A DNA stretch of 64,000 nucleotides from Streptomyces sp. NBC_00193 (lineage in GTDB: Bacteria; Actinomycetota; Actinomycetes; Streptomycetales; Streptomycetaceae): contig NZ_JAPEMM010000002.1 of assembly GCF_026342735.1 (NCBI RefSeq), forward strand, positions 1,476,308-1,540,307, in the 5' to 3' direction. Made by a program: the position numbers and the translations under genes. This document shows positions 25,302-33,407 of this stretch, piece after piece. The notes beneath the pieces were generated by a model that ran no database searches, was not told the DNA's origin, and was given only the letters and a program-made list of their open reading frames with translations. Every line of letters begins with the position of its first letter. The stretch's first letter is position 1.

Positions 25302-27353
25302 TTACTCCCAGTCGTCCCAGGGCGGGTCGATGTCCTCGTCCTCCGGACCGAAGAGCGACTCCTCCGCCCGCGGGCTCGGCGGGGACTGCGCGGGCACGGC
25401 GGCGGAGGTGACCGCCACGGCCCGGGCGGCCGGCGGGGCGGTCGCCGGGGCGGCTGCGGCTGGCGTCGCCGTGGCCCCCGCGCCCGGCTCGGGCTGCGCG
25501 CCGCCCAGGGTCCGCAGGATGCCCTCGGCGTACTTGGCGAGCTTCGCCTCGCCGACACCGCTGATCGTGCCCAGTTCCGCGACCGTTCCGGGCAGCTGGG
25601 TCGCGATCTCCCGCAGCGTCGCGTCGTGGAAGACGACGTACGCCGGAACGCCCTGCTCCTTCGCGGTCTCGGCGCGCCACGCACGGAGGGACTCGAACAC
25701 CGGTACGGCGGCTGCCGGCAGGTCGACCGGGACCCGGCCGCCCTTCCCGGAGCGCGATCCGCCGGACTCCCTGCGGGAGGAGCCGGCCGGCGGCGCCGTC
25801 TCCTTGCGCATCGGGACGCTCCGGCGCCCGCCCAGCACCTCGCCGCTGGCCTCGGTCAGCACCAGCGTGCCGTAGTCGCCCTCGACCGCCAGCAGTCCGA
25901 GCGCCAGCAGCTGCCGGACGACCCCGCGCCATTCGGTGGTGCCCAGGTCCGCCCCGATGCCGAACACCGAGAGCCCGTCGTGGTCGAACTGGATGACCTT
26001 GGCGGTCTTCTTGCCCTGCAGGATGTCGATGATCTGGCCGGCGCCGAACTTCTGGCGCCGTTCCTTGGCCAGCCGCCACACCGTGGACAGCAGCTTCTGC
26101 GCCGGGACCGTCCCGTCCCAGGACTCTGCGGGCGTCAGGCAGGTGTCGCAGTTCCCGCAGTCCGGCGCACCGGTCTGCCCGAAGTACGCCAGCAGCCGCA
26201 CCCGGCGGCAGCCGACCGTCTCGCACAGCGCGAGCATCGCCTCCAGGTGTCCGGCCAGCGCGCGGCGGTGCGCTTCGTCGCCCTCGGAGCCCTCGATCAT
26301 CTTGCGCTGCTGCACCACGTCCTGGAGCCCGTACGCCAGCCAGGCCGTGGCCGGTTCCCCGTCGCGGCCGGCACGGCCGGTCTCCTGGTAGTAGCCCTCG
26401 ACCGATTTGGGCAGGTCCAGGTGGGCCACGAACCGCACGTCCGGCTTGTCGATGCCCATGCCGAACGCGATCGTGGCCACCACCACGACCCCGTCCTCGC
26501 GCAGGAACTTCGACTGGTTGGCCGCGCGCGTCCGGGAGTCCATGCCCGCGTGGTAGGGCACGGCGTCGATGCCCTGCTCGACCAGGGCCGCCGCCGTCTT
26601 CTCCACCGAGGCCCGCGAGAGGCAGTAGACGACCCCGGCGTCCCCGGGGTGCTCGGTGCGGATCAGCTCCAGCAGCTGCTTGAGCGGGTTGTTCTTCGCC
26701 ACGATCCGGTACTGGATGTTCGGCCGGTCGAAGCCGGCCACGAAGTGACGGGCCTCCTCCAGGCCGAGGCGCGCCGCGATCTCGGCGTGCGTGGCCTCGG
26801 TGGCCGTCGCGGTCAGCGCGATCCGGGGCACCTTGGGCCAGCGCTCGTGCAGCATGGACAGCGCGAGGTAGTCGGGCCGGAAGTCGTGGCCCCACTGGGC
26901 GACGCAGTGCGCTTCGTCGATGGCGAAGAGCGAGACCGTGCCCCGGTCGAGCAGCCGCTGCGTCCCTTCGGTGCGCAGCCGCTCGGGTGCCAGGTAGAGC
27001 AGATCGAGCTCGCCGTCGAGGAAGGCCTGCTCGACCGCGCGCCGGTCGTCGGACAGCTGCGTCGAATTGAGGAACCCGGCCCGCACTCCGAGCGCGTTGA
27101 GGGCGTCCACCTGGTCCTGCATCAGGGCGATCAGCGGGGAGATCACCACTCCGGTGCCCGCTCTGACCAGCGCCGGGATCTGGTAGCAGAGCGATTTGCC
27201 GCCGCCGGTGGGCATCAGCACGAGCGCGTCGCCGCCACCGGCCACGTGCTCGATGATCTGCTGCTGCTCGCCGCGGAACGAGTCGTACCCGAAGACGCGG
27301 TGGAGCACCTGCTGTGCGTCGGGGATCTCGACGGCTGCCTCGGAAGTGGTCAT
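25302..27353 (-). CDS. recQ: ATP-dependent DNA helicase RecQ
   Basis: A 683-residue 3'-5' helicase for recombination and repair. Walker A GGGKS is at residues 50-54. DEAHC, SALTATAT-type motif III, HAGM and QETGRAGRDG (motif VI) follow. Zinc-ligand cysteines appear in the CETVGCRR and DCGNCDTC segments, then a winged helix and an HRDC domain (about 540-620). The C-terminal 60 residues are alanine/proline-rich with an acidic end. ATG at 27353. It is transcribed towards the phosphatase gene and divergent from the gene at 27530. Confidence 0.95.
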   Translation of the reverse strand: MTTSEAAVEIPDAQQVLHRVFGYDSFRGEQQQIIEHVAGGGDALVLMPTGGGKSLCYQIPALVRAGTGVVISPLIALMQDQVDALNALGVRAGFLNSTQLSDDRRAVEQAFLDGELDLLYLAPERLRTEGTQRLLDRGTVSLFAIDEAHCVAQWGHDFRPDYLALSMLHERWPKVPRIALTATATEATHAEIAARLGLEEARHFVAGFDRPNIQYRIVAKNNPLKQLLELIRTEHPGDAGVVYCLSRASVEKTAAALVEQGIDAVPYHAGMDSRTRAANQSKFLREDGVVVVATIAFGMGIDKPDVRFVAHLDLPKSVEGYYQETGRAGRDGEPATAWLAYGLQDVVQQRKMIEGSEGDEAHRRALAGHLEAMLALCETVGCRRVRLLAYFGQTGAPDCGNCDTCLTPAESWDGTVPAQKLLSTVWRLAKERRQKFGAGQIIDILQGKKTAKVIQFDHDGLSVFGIGADLGTTEWRGVVRQLLALGLLAVEGDYGTLVLTEASGEVLGGRRSVPMRKETAPPAGSSRRESGGSRSGKGGRVPVDLPAAAVPVFESLRAWRAETAKEQGVPAYVVFHDATLREIATQLPGTVAELGTISGVGEAKLAKYAEGILRTLGGAQPEPGAGATATPAAAAPATAPPAARAVAVTSAAVPAQSPPSPRAEESLFGPEDEDIDPPWDDWE

Positions 27354-27529
27354 CCCAGAAGCCTAGCGACCTCCTCGGACACATCCGCCCGGATCCGCTC
27401 GACCCTGTGGATATCCGGGAGGGACCTCACGGTCCCGCACCCGGGCGGCGCGGCCGGGCGCCCCGACGGCCCGACCGGTGACACAGTGGAGGATCTCCCG
27501 TATCTCCCGGTCTCCGAGAGGAACACGCG

Positions 27530-28300
27530 ATGTGGCAGCCCGACGGGTGGGACGTGCGCGTCCGCCTCGGCGTCCTCACCCCGCACGCCGATGTCGGCCC
27601 CGAGTCGGAGCTGCGTGCCATGGCTCCGGCCGACGTGGGCGTGCACGCCGCGCGGGTGCCGTTCCGCGCGATGGGGCGCGGCGGCGCGATGGACCCCACC
27701 ATTCCGCTCGCCCCCGTACGGGCCTTCGCCGAGCCCCCGCACGTGGACGACGCCGCCGAGCTGCTGGCGGCCGCCCCGGTGTCGGTGATCGCCTACGCCT
27801 TCACCAGCTCCGCCTACGTCATCGGCCCGCGCGGGGAGGGGTACATGCTGGACCGGCTGCGCGAGCGCACCCACGGGCTTCCCGTGGTGGCCACCTGCGC
27901 CGCCACCGCCGAGGCGCTGCGGGCGCTGGACGCCGGCCGGATCGCCCTCGTGGACCCGCCGTGGTTCGACGAGACGCTGAGCGATCTGGGCCGGGGCTAC
28001 TACGAGGACGCCGGGTTCGAGGTCCCGTACGCCGCCCCCTGCGGCCTCCCCAGCGGGCAGACCCTCATCGGGCCGCGGGCGCTGCACGACTGGGTGGCCT
28101 CGCACGTCCCCGACACCGCGGACGCGGTCGTGATCGGCGGCAACGGCTTCCGCGCGGTCGGGGCGATCGCGGCCCTGGAGGCCACCCTGGGCCGCCCGGT
28201 CCTGACCGCGAACCAGGCGCTCCTCTGGGCGGCCCTGCGCGCGGCGGCCACCCCGACCACCCCCGTCACGGCCTACGGCCGGCTGTTCTCGACGGCCTGA
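27530..28300 (+). CDS. Asp/Glu racemase-superfamily protein (maleate isomerase/arylmalonate decarboxylase-like)
   Basis: A 256-residue two-lobed protein of the maleate cis-trans isomerase/arylmalonate decarboxylase group. The regions that hold the two catalytic cysteines in maleate isomerases read AYAFTSSAYV (about residue 85) and VIGGNGFRAV (about residue 205), with Phe and Gly where the cysteines are expected. Other cysteines occur in ATCAATAEAL and APCGLPSGQ. The fold assignment is fairly safe; the reaction is not. ATG at 27530 has a GAGAGGAA site upstream. The neighbours give no pathway hint. Confidence 0.75.
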   Translation: MWQPDGWDVRVRLGVLTPHADVGPESELRAMAPADVGVHAARVPFRAMGRGGAMDPTIPLAPVRAFAEPPHVDDAAELLAAAPVSVIAYAFTSSAYVIGPRGEGYMLDRLRERTHGLPVVATCAATAEALRALDAGRIALVDPPWFDETLSDLGRGYYEDAGFEVPYAAPCGLPSGQTLIGPRALHDWVASHVPDTADAVVIGGNGFRAVGAIAALEATLGRPVLTANQALLWAALRAAATPTTPVTAYGRLFSTA

Positions 28301-28420
28301 GGGCCGTGGCGCCTCCCTTGCCGCCTGGGCGCCGTGCGCCGAGCCGAAATATGATGAGCCCGGGTCTTTCGCGCAGCGGAAGCAGAGGCACATGGACGTG
28401 GACGTATCCCGGAGCGGTCC

Positions 28421-29245
28421 GTGACCCCGCGTCGGCCTCCCCGGCCGGCCAGCGCGGATCTGCTGAGCATGCTGGGCCGGCTCACCGCCCAGGCGCGGGA
28501 AGGCGCCGAGCTGCAGCGGGCCCGGGTGGAGCTGGCCGAGGCCCTGCAGCGCGAGTTGCTGCCCGCCTCCCTGCCCGTGGCGCCGGGGCTGAGGGCCGCG
28601 GCCCGGTACGCGCCCGCCCGGCGCGGCCTGGACATCGGCGGTGACTGGTACGACGGCTTCCGGGTGGCGGGCGGGGCGCTCGCCTTCTCCATAGGCGACG
28701 TACAGGGGCACGATGTGGCGGCCACCGCCTTCATGGGGCAGGTCCGGGTGTGTCTGCGCGCCGTGGCCTCCGTCGTCCTCGATCCCGGCGAGGTGCTGAG
28801 CCAGGCCAATGACGTGCTGCTCTCCATGGACAGCGAGCTGTTCGCGACCTGCAGTCTGCTCCGCTTCGATCCGCGGACGTGGGAGCTCCAGACGGCCCGC
28901 GCCGGCCACGTCCCCACCGTCTGGGCCACCGTCGACGGCCGGTACGGCATCGCCGAGGACGCCGGCGGTCCGCCGCTGGGCACGGTCCCCGGGGCCCGGT
29001 ACCCGGTGACCCGCCGGAGGCTGACGGAGGCGGGCTCCATCGTCCTGGTCACCGACGGGGTGGTCGAAGGGCCGTCGTTCCCGATCGAGGCGGGGCTGGA
29101 GCGCGTGGCCCGGATCGTCGGGGAGGCGGCGGGGAGCGATCCCGACGAGCTGGCCGCCGAGGTGATGAAGGTGACCGATTTCACCGGCCACGCCGACGAC
29201 GCCGCAGTGCTCGTCCTCAGCCACGACGCGGCCGGACCCCGCTAG
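28421..29245 (+). CDS. SpoIIE-type PP2C phosphatase, minimal form
   Basis: A 274-residue phosphatase with a short N-terminal coiled-coil (about 20-50, AREGAELQRARVELAEALQ) and a single PP2C/SpoIIE domain. Motifs GGDWYDGF, GDVQGHDVAATAFMG, ARAGHVPT and HADDAAVLVL are all present. It has no sensor domain, so input must come through a partner; the MASE1 membrane protein encoded just downstream is an obvious candidate. GTG at 28421 follows a GGAG site. Confidence 0.88.
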   Translation: MTPRRPPRPASADLLSMLGRLTAQAREGAELQRARVELAEALQRELLPASLPVAPGLRAAARYAPARRGLDIGGDWYDGFRVAGGALAFSIGDVQGHDVAATAFMGQVRVCLRAVASVVLDPGEVLSQANDVLLSMDSELFATCSLLRFDPRTWELQTARAGHVPTVWATVDGRYGIAEDAGGPPLGTVPGARYPVTRRRLTEAGSIVLVTDGVVEGPSFPIEAGLERVARIVGEAAGSDPDELAAEVMKVTDFTGHADDAAVLVLSHDAAGPR

Positions 29246-29304
29246 GCCCCCGGCAACCGGCCACCCGTCCACGCGTGTCACGCCCTGCCGGGAGGCGCGG
29301 ACCG

Positions 29305-30264
29305 TTGTCTGATGCAGGGGTGCGCACCGTGGAATGGCGACGTCCGGCCGGAACCCTCCTTCGGATCCTCGGGGTCGCCGTCGCCTACTACGCGACCGGT
29401 CGGCTCGGCCTGCGGCTGCACGTGAGCGTCGAGGGGGCGGTGGTCACGCCCCTGTGGCTGCCGACCGGGATCGCCCTCGCCTGCCTGCTGTGGTTCGGGC
29501 CCCGGATCTGGCCCGGCCTGGCGCTCGGGACCTACCTCTCCATCGAGCGGATCAGTGCCTTCGACCTCGTCGATCTCGGCATCATCGCGGGCAACACCCT
29601 CGCTCCGCTGTGCGCCTACGCGATGCTGCGCCGGGTGGGCTTCCGCCCCGAACTGGACCGGCTGCGGGACGGGCTGGCCCTGGTCTTCCTCGGCGGCCTG
29701 CTGCCGATGCTGATCAGCTCCACCACCGGGACCTGGACGCTGGTGCTCACCGGCGACCTGCCGGTGGCGAGCTTCTGGCCGGTGTGGTCGGCCTGGTGGG
29801 CCGGCGACACGATGGGCGTCCTCCTGCTGACCCCGCTGCTGCTGGTCCTGCGCCGGGCCCGGCTGCCCCGGGACCCGTACCGGGTGGCCGAGGCGGCGGC
29901 CCTGGCGGTCACGGTCGGCGCCGTCACCCTCACGGCCACCCGCAGCTCCCTGTCCCTGCTCTTCCTCGTCTTCCCGCTGCTCATCTGGGCCGCGGTGCGC
30001 TTCCGGCTCCCCGGCGCCGCACCGTGTGCCCTGCTCGTGTCCGTCCTGGCGATCACGGCGGCGACCGACCGGGCCGGGCCCTTCGCCGGCCACACCCTCC
30101 TGGAGATCATGGTCAACCTCCAGGCGCTCAACGGGGCGGCCGCCCTGACCGCGCTGCTGCTGGCGGCCCTCGTCACGGAGCAGGACGACATCCGCCAGAA
30201 GATCGAAGAGGTCTGCGAGGACCTGGCCGAGGTGGTGGCCCGCCTGGCCCCGCCGAAGGAATGA
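29305..30264 (+). CDS. MASE1-domain integral membrane sensor without an output domain
   Basis: A protein of about 319 residues made almost wholly of a MASE1 membrane sensory domain: about eight hydrophobic helices and the VVTPLWLPTGIALACLLWFG signature region near residue 45. A roughly 35-residue charged, coiled-coil-like C-terminal end follows. MASE1 is normally fused to GGDEF, kinase or phosphatase domains; here none is attached. TTG at 29305 is chosen because GGGAGG lies 9 bases upstream; GTG at 29320 is an alternative. The phosphatase gene upstream (59-base gap) may supply the output. Confidence 0.78.
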   Translation: MSDAGVRTVEWRRPAGTLLRILGVAVAYYATGRLGLRLHVSVEGAVVTPLWLPTGIALACLLWFGPRIWPGLALGTYLSIERISAFDLVDLGIIAGNTLAPLCAYAMLRRVGFRPELDRLRDGLALVFLGGLLPMLISSTTGTWTLVLTGDLPVASFWPVWSAWWAGDTMGVLLLTPLLLVLRRARLPRDPYRVAEAAALAVTVGAVTLTATRSSLSLLFLVFPLLIWAAVRFRLPGAAPCALLVSVLAITAATDRAGPFAGHTLLEIMVNLQALNGAAALTALLLAALVTEQDDIRQKIEEVCEDLAEVVARLAPPKE

Positions 30265-30348
30265 CAGACGGCAGAACAAACCCTTGACTAAGACGAAATA
30301 GGGAGGAAACTCATCAATACACCGGAATACCGGATAGAGCCGCACCTC

Positions 30349-30368
30349 CTTCTGGAGACGTCCAGAAG
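30349..30368 (+). terminator. Hairpin downstream of the MASE1 gene
   Basis: CTTCTGGA (30349-30356) and TCCAGAAG (30361-30368) form a perfect 8-bp stem with a 4-base loop; a CCCTTTTCC run follows. It lies 84 bases after the stop codon. Confidence 0.45.
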
Positions 30369-30480
30369 CCCGCGTGACCCTTTTCCAGGCTCTGGCCAGG
30401 CCCCCGGCAGAAGTTGTCGACCAGGGGAGCCATCGGCGACGGCGGATGGCTCATGGAATCGACGACCTGCCGGGGACTGT

Positions 30481-30507
30481 CTTGTCCGCCTTGTCCGCCT
30501 TGTCCGC
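30481..30507. repeat. Three tandem CTTGTCCGC units
   Basis: Three exact 9-base units immediately downstream of the aminotransferase stop codon (minus strand). The 30265-30512 stretch has no accepted gene. It contains a GGGAGGA site followed by an open frame that would begin with ATC, not a start codon. Confidence 0.8.
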
Positions 30508-30512
30508 GGACC

Positions 30513-31733
30513 CTAGGCCGGCAGGATCACCCGCGGCGCGTCGGCCGTGTCGAGCACCGCCGCGATCCCCTGCGCGAGGCGGGGAATGCTGTTCGCCGGG
30601 ATTCCCGCGATGTTGATCCGCCCCGAGGTGGTGCCGTAGACGGCGTACTGGCGGCGAAGCCTGAGCATCTGCTGCGGCGTGAGCGGCAGCATGGAGAACA
30701 TCCCCTTCTGCCGTGCCAGCGACCGCGCCTGCTCCGCTCGGCCCAGCGCGCTCAAGTGGGCGACCAGATCGGCCCGGTTGGCCATGATCCGGCCCCGCAT
30801 GACGTCCAGTTCCGCCCGCCAGGCGGCCCGTAGGCCCTCGTCCTCCAGGATCGTGGTCACGACGGCCGCGCCGTGCTCGGGCGGCATGGAGTAGAGCGTC
30901 CGGGCCGCGTTCTGCAGGGCCGTCTCGGCGTGCCGCACGGACCGGGCCGAGGCGCCGAGAACGATCGCGCAGCCGACGCGGTCGCTGTAGAGGCCGAAGT
31001 TCTTGGAGCAGCTGACCGCGATCAGCATTTCCGGTACGCGCTCCGCCAGCATCCGCGTGGCCAGCAGGTCGGCCTCCAGGCCGTCGCCGAGCCCGTGATA
31101 GGCGAGGTCGACGAAGGGCACCCAGCCGACGCGGGCGGCGGACTCGGCCAGCGCCTCCCAGTCGTCGAGGAGGGGGTCCACACCCGTGGGGTTGTGGCAG
31201 CACCCCTGGAGCAGGACGACGTCGTCCCGCCGGGCCTCGCGCAGTTCCCGCAGCACGCCCGCCGTGTCGAAGCCGCCCTCGGCGTCGCGCCAGCCGTACG
31301 GACGGACCTTCAGCCCGGCGGCCTCCAGGATGGGCCGGTGGTTGACGTACGCCGGATCGCTGACCCACACCGTGGTGCCCGGGCGGGTGCGCCAGATCAG
31401 ATCGGCCAGCAGCCGCAGTGCGCCGGAGCCCGCGACGGTCTGGACGGCCGCGGCCCGGTCGGCCGCTCCGCCCGGGCCGGGGCCCAGGACCAGGTCCAGC
31501 AGGGAGCGGTTGAAGGCGGCGTTGCCGGAGAGCCCGCGGTACTCCTTGGACTCCGAGCGCTCCGCCAGGCGTATCTCGGCCTCGCGCACGGCGGCCATGA
31601 CGGGCGTGGTTCCCGTCTGGTCCCGGTAGACCCCGAGGACGAGGTTCAGGCGTTCGGGCCGGTCGTCCGTGCCGAACTCGTAGGTCAGGTCCCACAGCGG
31701 GTCGGTGGGCGGCGGCGGGAGGAGCTCAAGCAT
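30513..31733 (-). CDS. aromatic/aspartate-type aminotransferase (class I)
   Basis: A 406-residue PLP aminotransferase of the AspC/TyrB (subgroup Ia) type. Features: LNLVLGVYRDQTGTTPVM near the start, VQTVAGSGALR, QGCCHNPTG near residue 180, the PLP lysine in SCSKNFGLYSDRVG near residue 245, and GRINIAGI near the C-terminus for the substrate arginine site. ATG at 31733 overlaps the end of the upstream exporter gene by 8 bases, so the pair is a coupled unit. An amino-acid export/degradation link is inferred from the adjacent exporter and the Lrp gene. Confidence 0.9.
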   Translation of the reverse strand: MLELLPPPPTDPLWDLTYEFGTDDRPERLNLVLGVYRDQTGTTPVMAAVREAEIRLAERSESKEYRGLSGNAAFNRSLLDLVLGPGPGGAADRAAAVQTVAGSGALRLLADLIWRTRPGTTVWVSDPAYVNHRPILEAAGLKVRPYGWRDAEGGFDTAGVLRELREARRDDVVLLQGCCHNPTGVDPLLDDWEALAESAARVGWVPFVDLAYHGLGDGLEADLLATRMLAERVPEMLIAVSCSKNFGLYSDRVGCAIVLGASARSVRHAETALQNAARTLYSMPPEHGAAVVTTILEDEGLRAAWRAELDVMRGRIMANRADLVAHLSALGRAEQARSLARQKGMFSMLPLTPQQMLRLRRQYAVYGTTSGRINIAGIPANSIPRLAQGIAAVLDTADAPRVILPA

Positions 31734-32691
31734 CTGCGGGCACCTTGGGTCGTGGGCGGCGGTTGGCGAGGACGACGCCGGCGGTGATGAGGGGAACGCC
31801 GATGAGCACGGCGGTGGTCGGCGACTCGCCGAGCAGCGGGACGGCGAGCAGGACGACGGCGACGGGGCTGAGGCTGCCGACGACGGAGCTGCGCTCGGCG
31901 CCCAGCCTGCGGATGGCGAAGGCGTACAACAGGCCCGCGCACAGCCCGACTCCGAGCCCTTGCACCACCAGGAACAGCGCGATGTCGCTGCCCGCGGCAT
32001 GCGCGATGCCCGTCGGCAGCACCCCGGTCAGGACCAGGACCCCGACCACCGCGAAGGAGGGCAGGCACAGCAGCCCGATCGATCCGACGGGGTCGAGGTC
32101 CACCTCGCGCAGGCCCACCGTGTAGAGGGCCCACAGCCCGCTGGCGACCAGGAGGATGCCGGAGCCGGCCAGCACGTCGGTGTCCACCGGGACGGCGTAG
32201 CGCCAGACGAGGGCGACCACACCGGCCGCGATCAGCGCGAGCCCGACGGACTGCGTCCCCCGGGGCAGGCCGTGGCCGCGGCGGACCATGATCGCGGAGA
32301 CGAACAGCGGGACCATCCCGGGGACGATCGAGCCGACGAAGGCGGCGGAGGTCAGCGCGCCGCCGTGCATCGCCGCCAGGAAGAAGGGCACCCCCGCGCC
32401 ACAGACGATCTTGAGTGCGACGCCCGGCCGCACCGCGGCGATGCGTCGGCGGCGCCGCCACAAGGCCGGGAGCAGGACGAGGAGGGGGACGCCGAACCTC
32501 AGCAGGGCCGCGTCGGCCGGCAGGAGGGAGGAGGCGCTCAGGGCGCGGGCGCTGAGCGCGAAGGCCGCCCAGATCGCCACGGTCAGCAGGAGGGCCAGCA
32601 TGCCCTCGGCCTGCGGGGAGAGCCCGAACCGGCCGGGGTGTCCGGCCTTGTCGGGAGGCGCGGTCGCCGGGGTGGTGTTCGTCGCGACCAA
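31726..32691 (-). CDS. DMT-superfamily EamA exporter
   Basis: A 321-residue membrane protein with ten hydrophobic segments and two EamA repeats, for example AIWAAFALSARAL near residue 40 and LGAERSSVVGSLSPVAVVLLAVPLLGE near residue 265. The family exports amino acids and related metabolites. It is cotranscribed with the aminotransferase and divergent from an Lrp-type regulator, a familiar arrangement for Lrp-controlled amino-acid exporters. Confidence 0.88.
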   Translation of the reverse strand: MVATNTTPATAPPDKAGHPGRFGLSPQAEGMLALLLTVAIWAAFALSARALSASSLLPADAALLRFGVPLLVLLPALWRRRRRIAAVRPGVALKIVCGAGVPFFLAAMHGGALTSAAFVGSIVPGMVPLFVSAIMVRRGHGLPRGTQSVGLALIAAGVVALVWRYAVPVDTDVLAGSGILLVASGLWALYTVGLREVDLDPVGSIGLLCLPSFAVVGVLVLTGVLPTGIAHAAGSDIALFLVVQGLGVGLCAGLLYAFAIRRLGAERSSVVGSLSPVAVVLLAVPLLGESPTTAVLIGVPLITAGVVLANRRPRPKVPADA

Positions 32692-32802
32692 GGAAATTGC
32701 TCCAGCCTCTGAGAGCGGACCGGTCCGGCCCGTTCCAGGGCAACGCTAGGGCTTCGGGCGGGGCAGTCGATTGCCAGTTCTGCCTCTCAGACATACGTTT
32801 GG

Positions 32803-32815
32803 GGCAGAATCTGCC
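32803..32815. promoter_or_regulatory. Palindrome GGCAGA-A-TCTGCC, candidate Lrp operator
   Basis: A perfect 6-bp dyad around one base, 22 bases upstream of the Lrp start and in the divergent promoter region. A related half (CAGTTCTGCC) lies at 32775-32784. Position and form suit an autoregulatory Lrp/AsnC site. Confidence 0.5.
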
Positions 32816-32837
32816 AAGGATCCGCCGAGGAGTGGCC

Positions 32838-33326
32838 ATGGACGCAGTCGATCTGCAGATCATCAGGGAATTGCAGGCCGACGGGCGCCTGTCCAACCAG
32901 GATCTGGCCGACCGCGTCAGACTCTCCCCGTCGCCCTGTCTACGCCGGGTCCGGCGCCTGGAGGAGGCGGGCCTCATCCGCGGCTACACCGCCATGGTCG
33001 ACCAGGTCGCCTTCGGACTGCCGGTCACCGTGTTCGTCCGGATCCGCCTCGAACGCCACACGGCGGAAGCGGTGAGGCTGTTCGAGGAACACGTCGCGGT
33101 CATCGAGCACATCCAGGACTGCTACCTGATGGCGGGGAGCAGCGACTACCTGCTCCGGGTCGTCATCGAGGACCTCGAAGCCTACGAAGCCCTGGTGCGC
33201 CACCGGATCCACGCCATCCCCGGCATCGCCTCGATCGAGTCGAGCTTCGCGTACGGCAGCGTCAAACAGTCCAGGACGTACCCGCGGCCCCAGCCGGGCG
33301 CATCGAGGCGGTCAGCGTCCTCCTGA
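32838..33326 (+). CDS. Lrp/AsnC-family transcriptional regulator
   Basis: A 162-residue regulator. The N-terminal helix-turn-helix (about 4-52) has DLQIIRELQADGRLSNQDLADRV-type sequence; the RAM ligand-binding domain (about 68-145) follows, with the GSSDYLLRV strand. Likely ligand: an amino acid. It is divergent from the exporter/aminotransferase unit and is the probable regulator of it. ATG at 32838 follows GAGGAGTGGCC. Confidence 0.9.
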   Translation: MDAVDLQIIRELQADGRLSNQDLADRVRLSPSPCLRRVRRLEEAGLIRGYTAMVDQVAFGLPVTVFVRIRLERHTAEAVRLFEEHVAVIEHIQDCYLMAGSSDYLLRVVIEDLEAYEALVRHRIHAIPGIASIESSFAYGSVKQSRTYPRPQPGASRRSASS

Positions 33327-33407
33327 GCCGGTCACGGCGGCCGGCGGTCTGCTGCCGGCCGCTGGCCGCTGGCTGCCCGCCGTCGGCCGCCGAGGGGGCC
33401 CGGCCGG

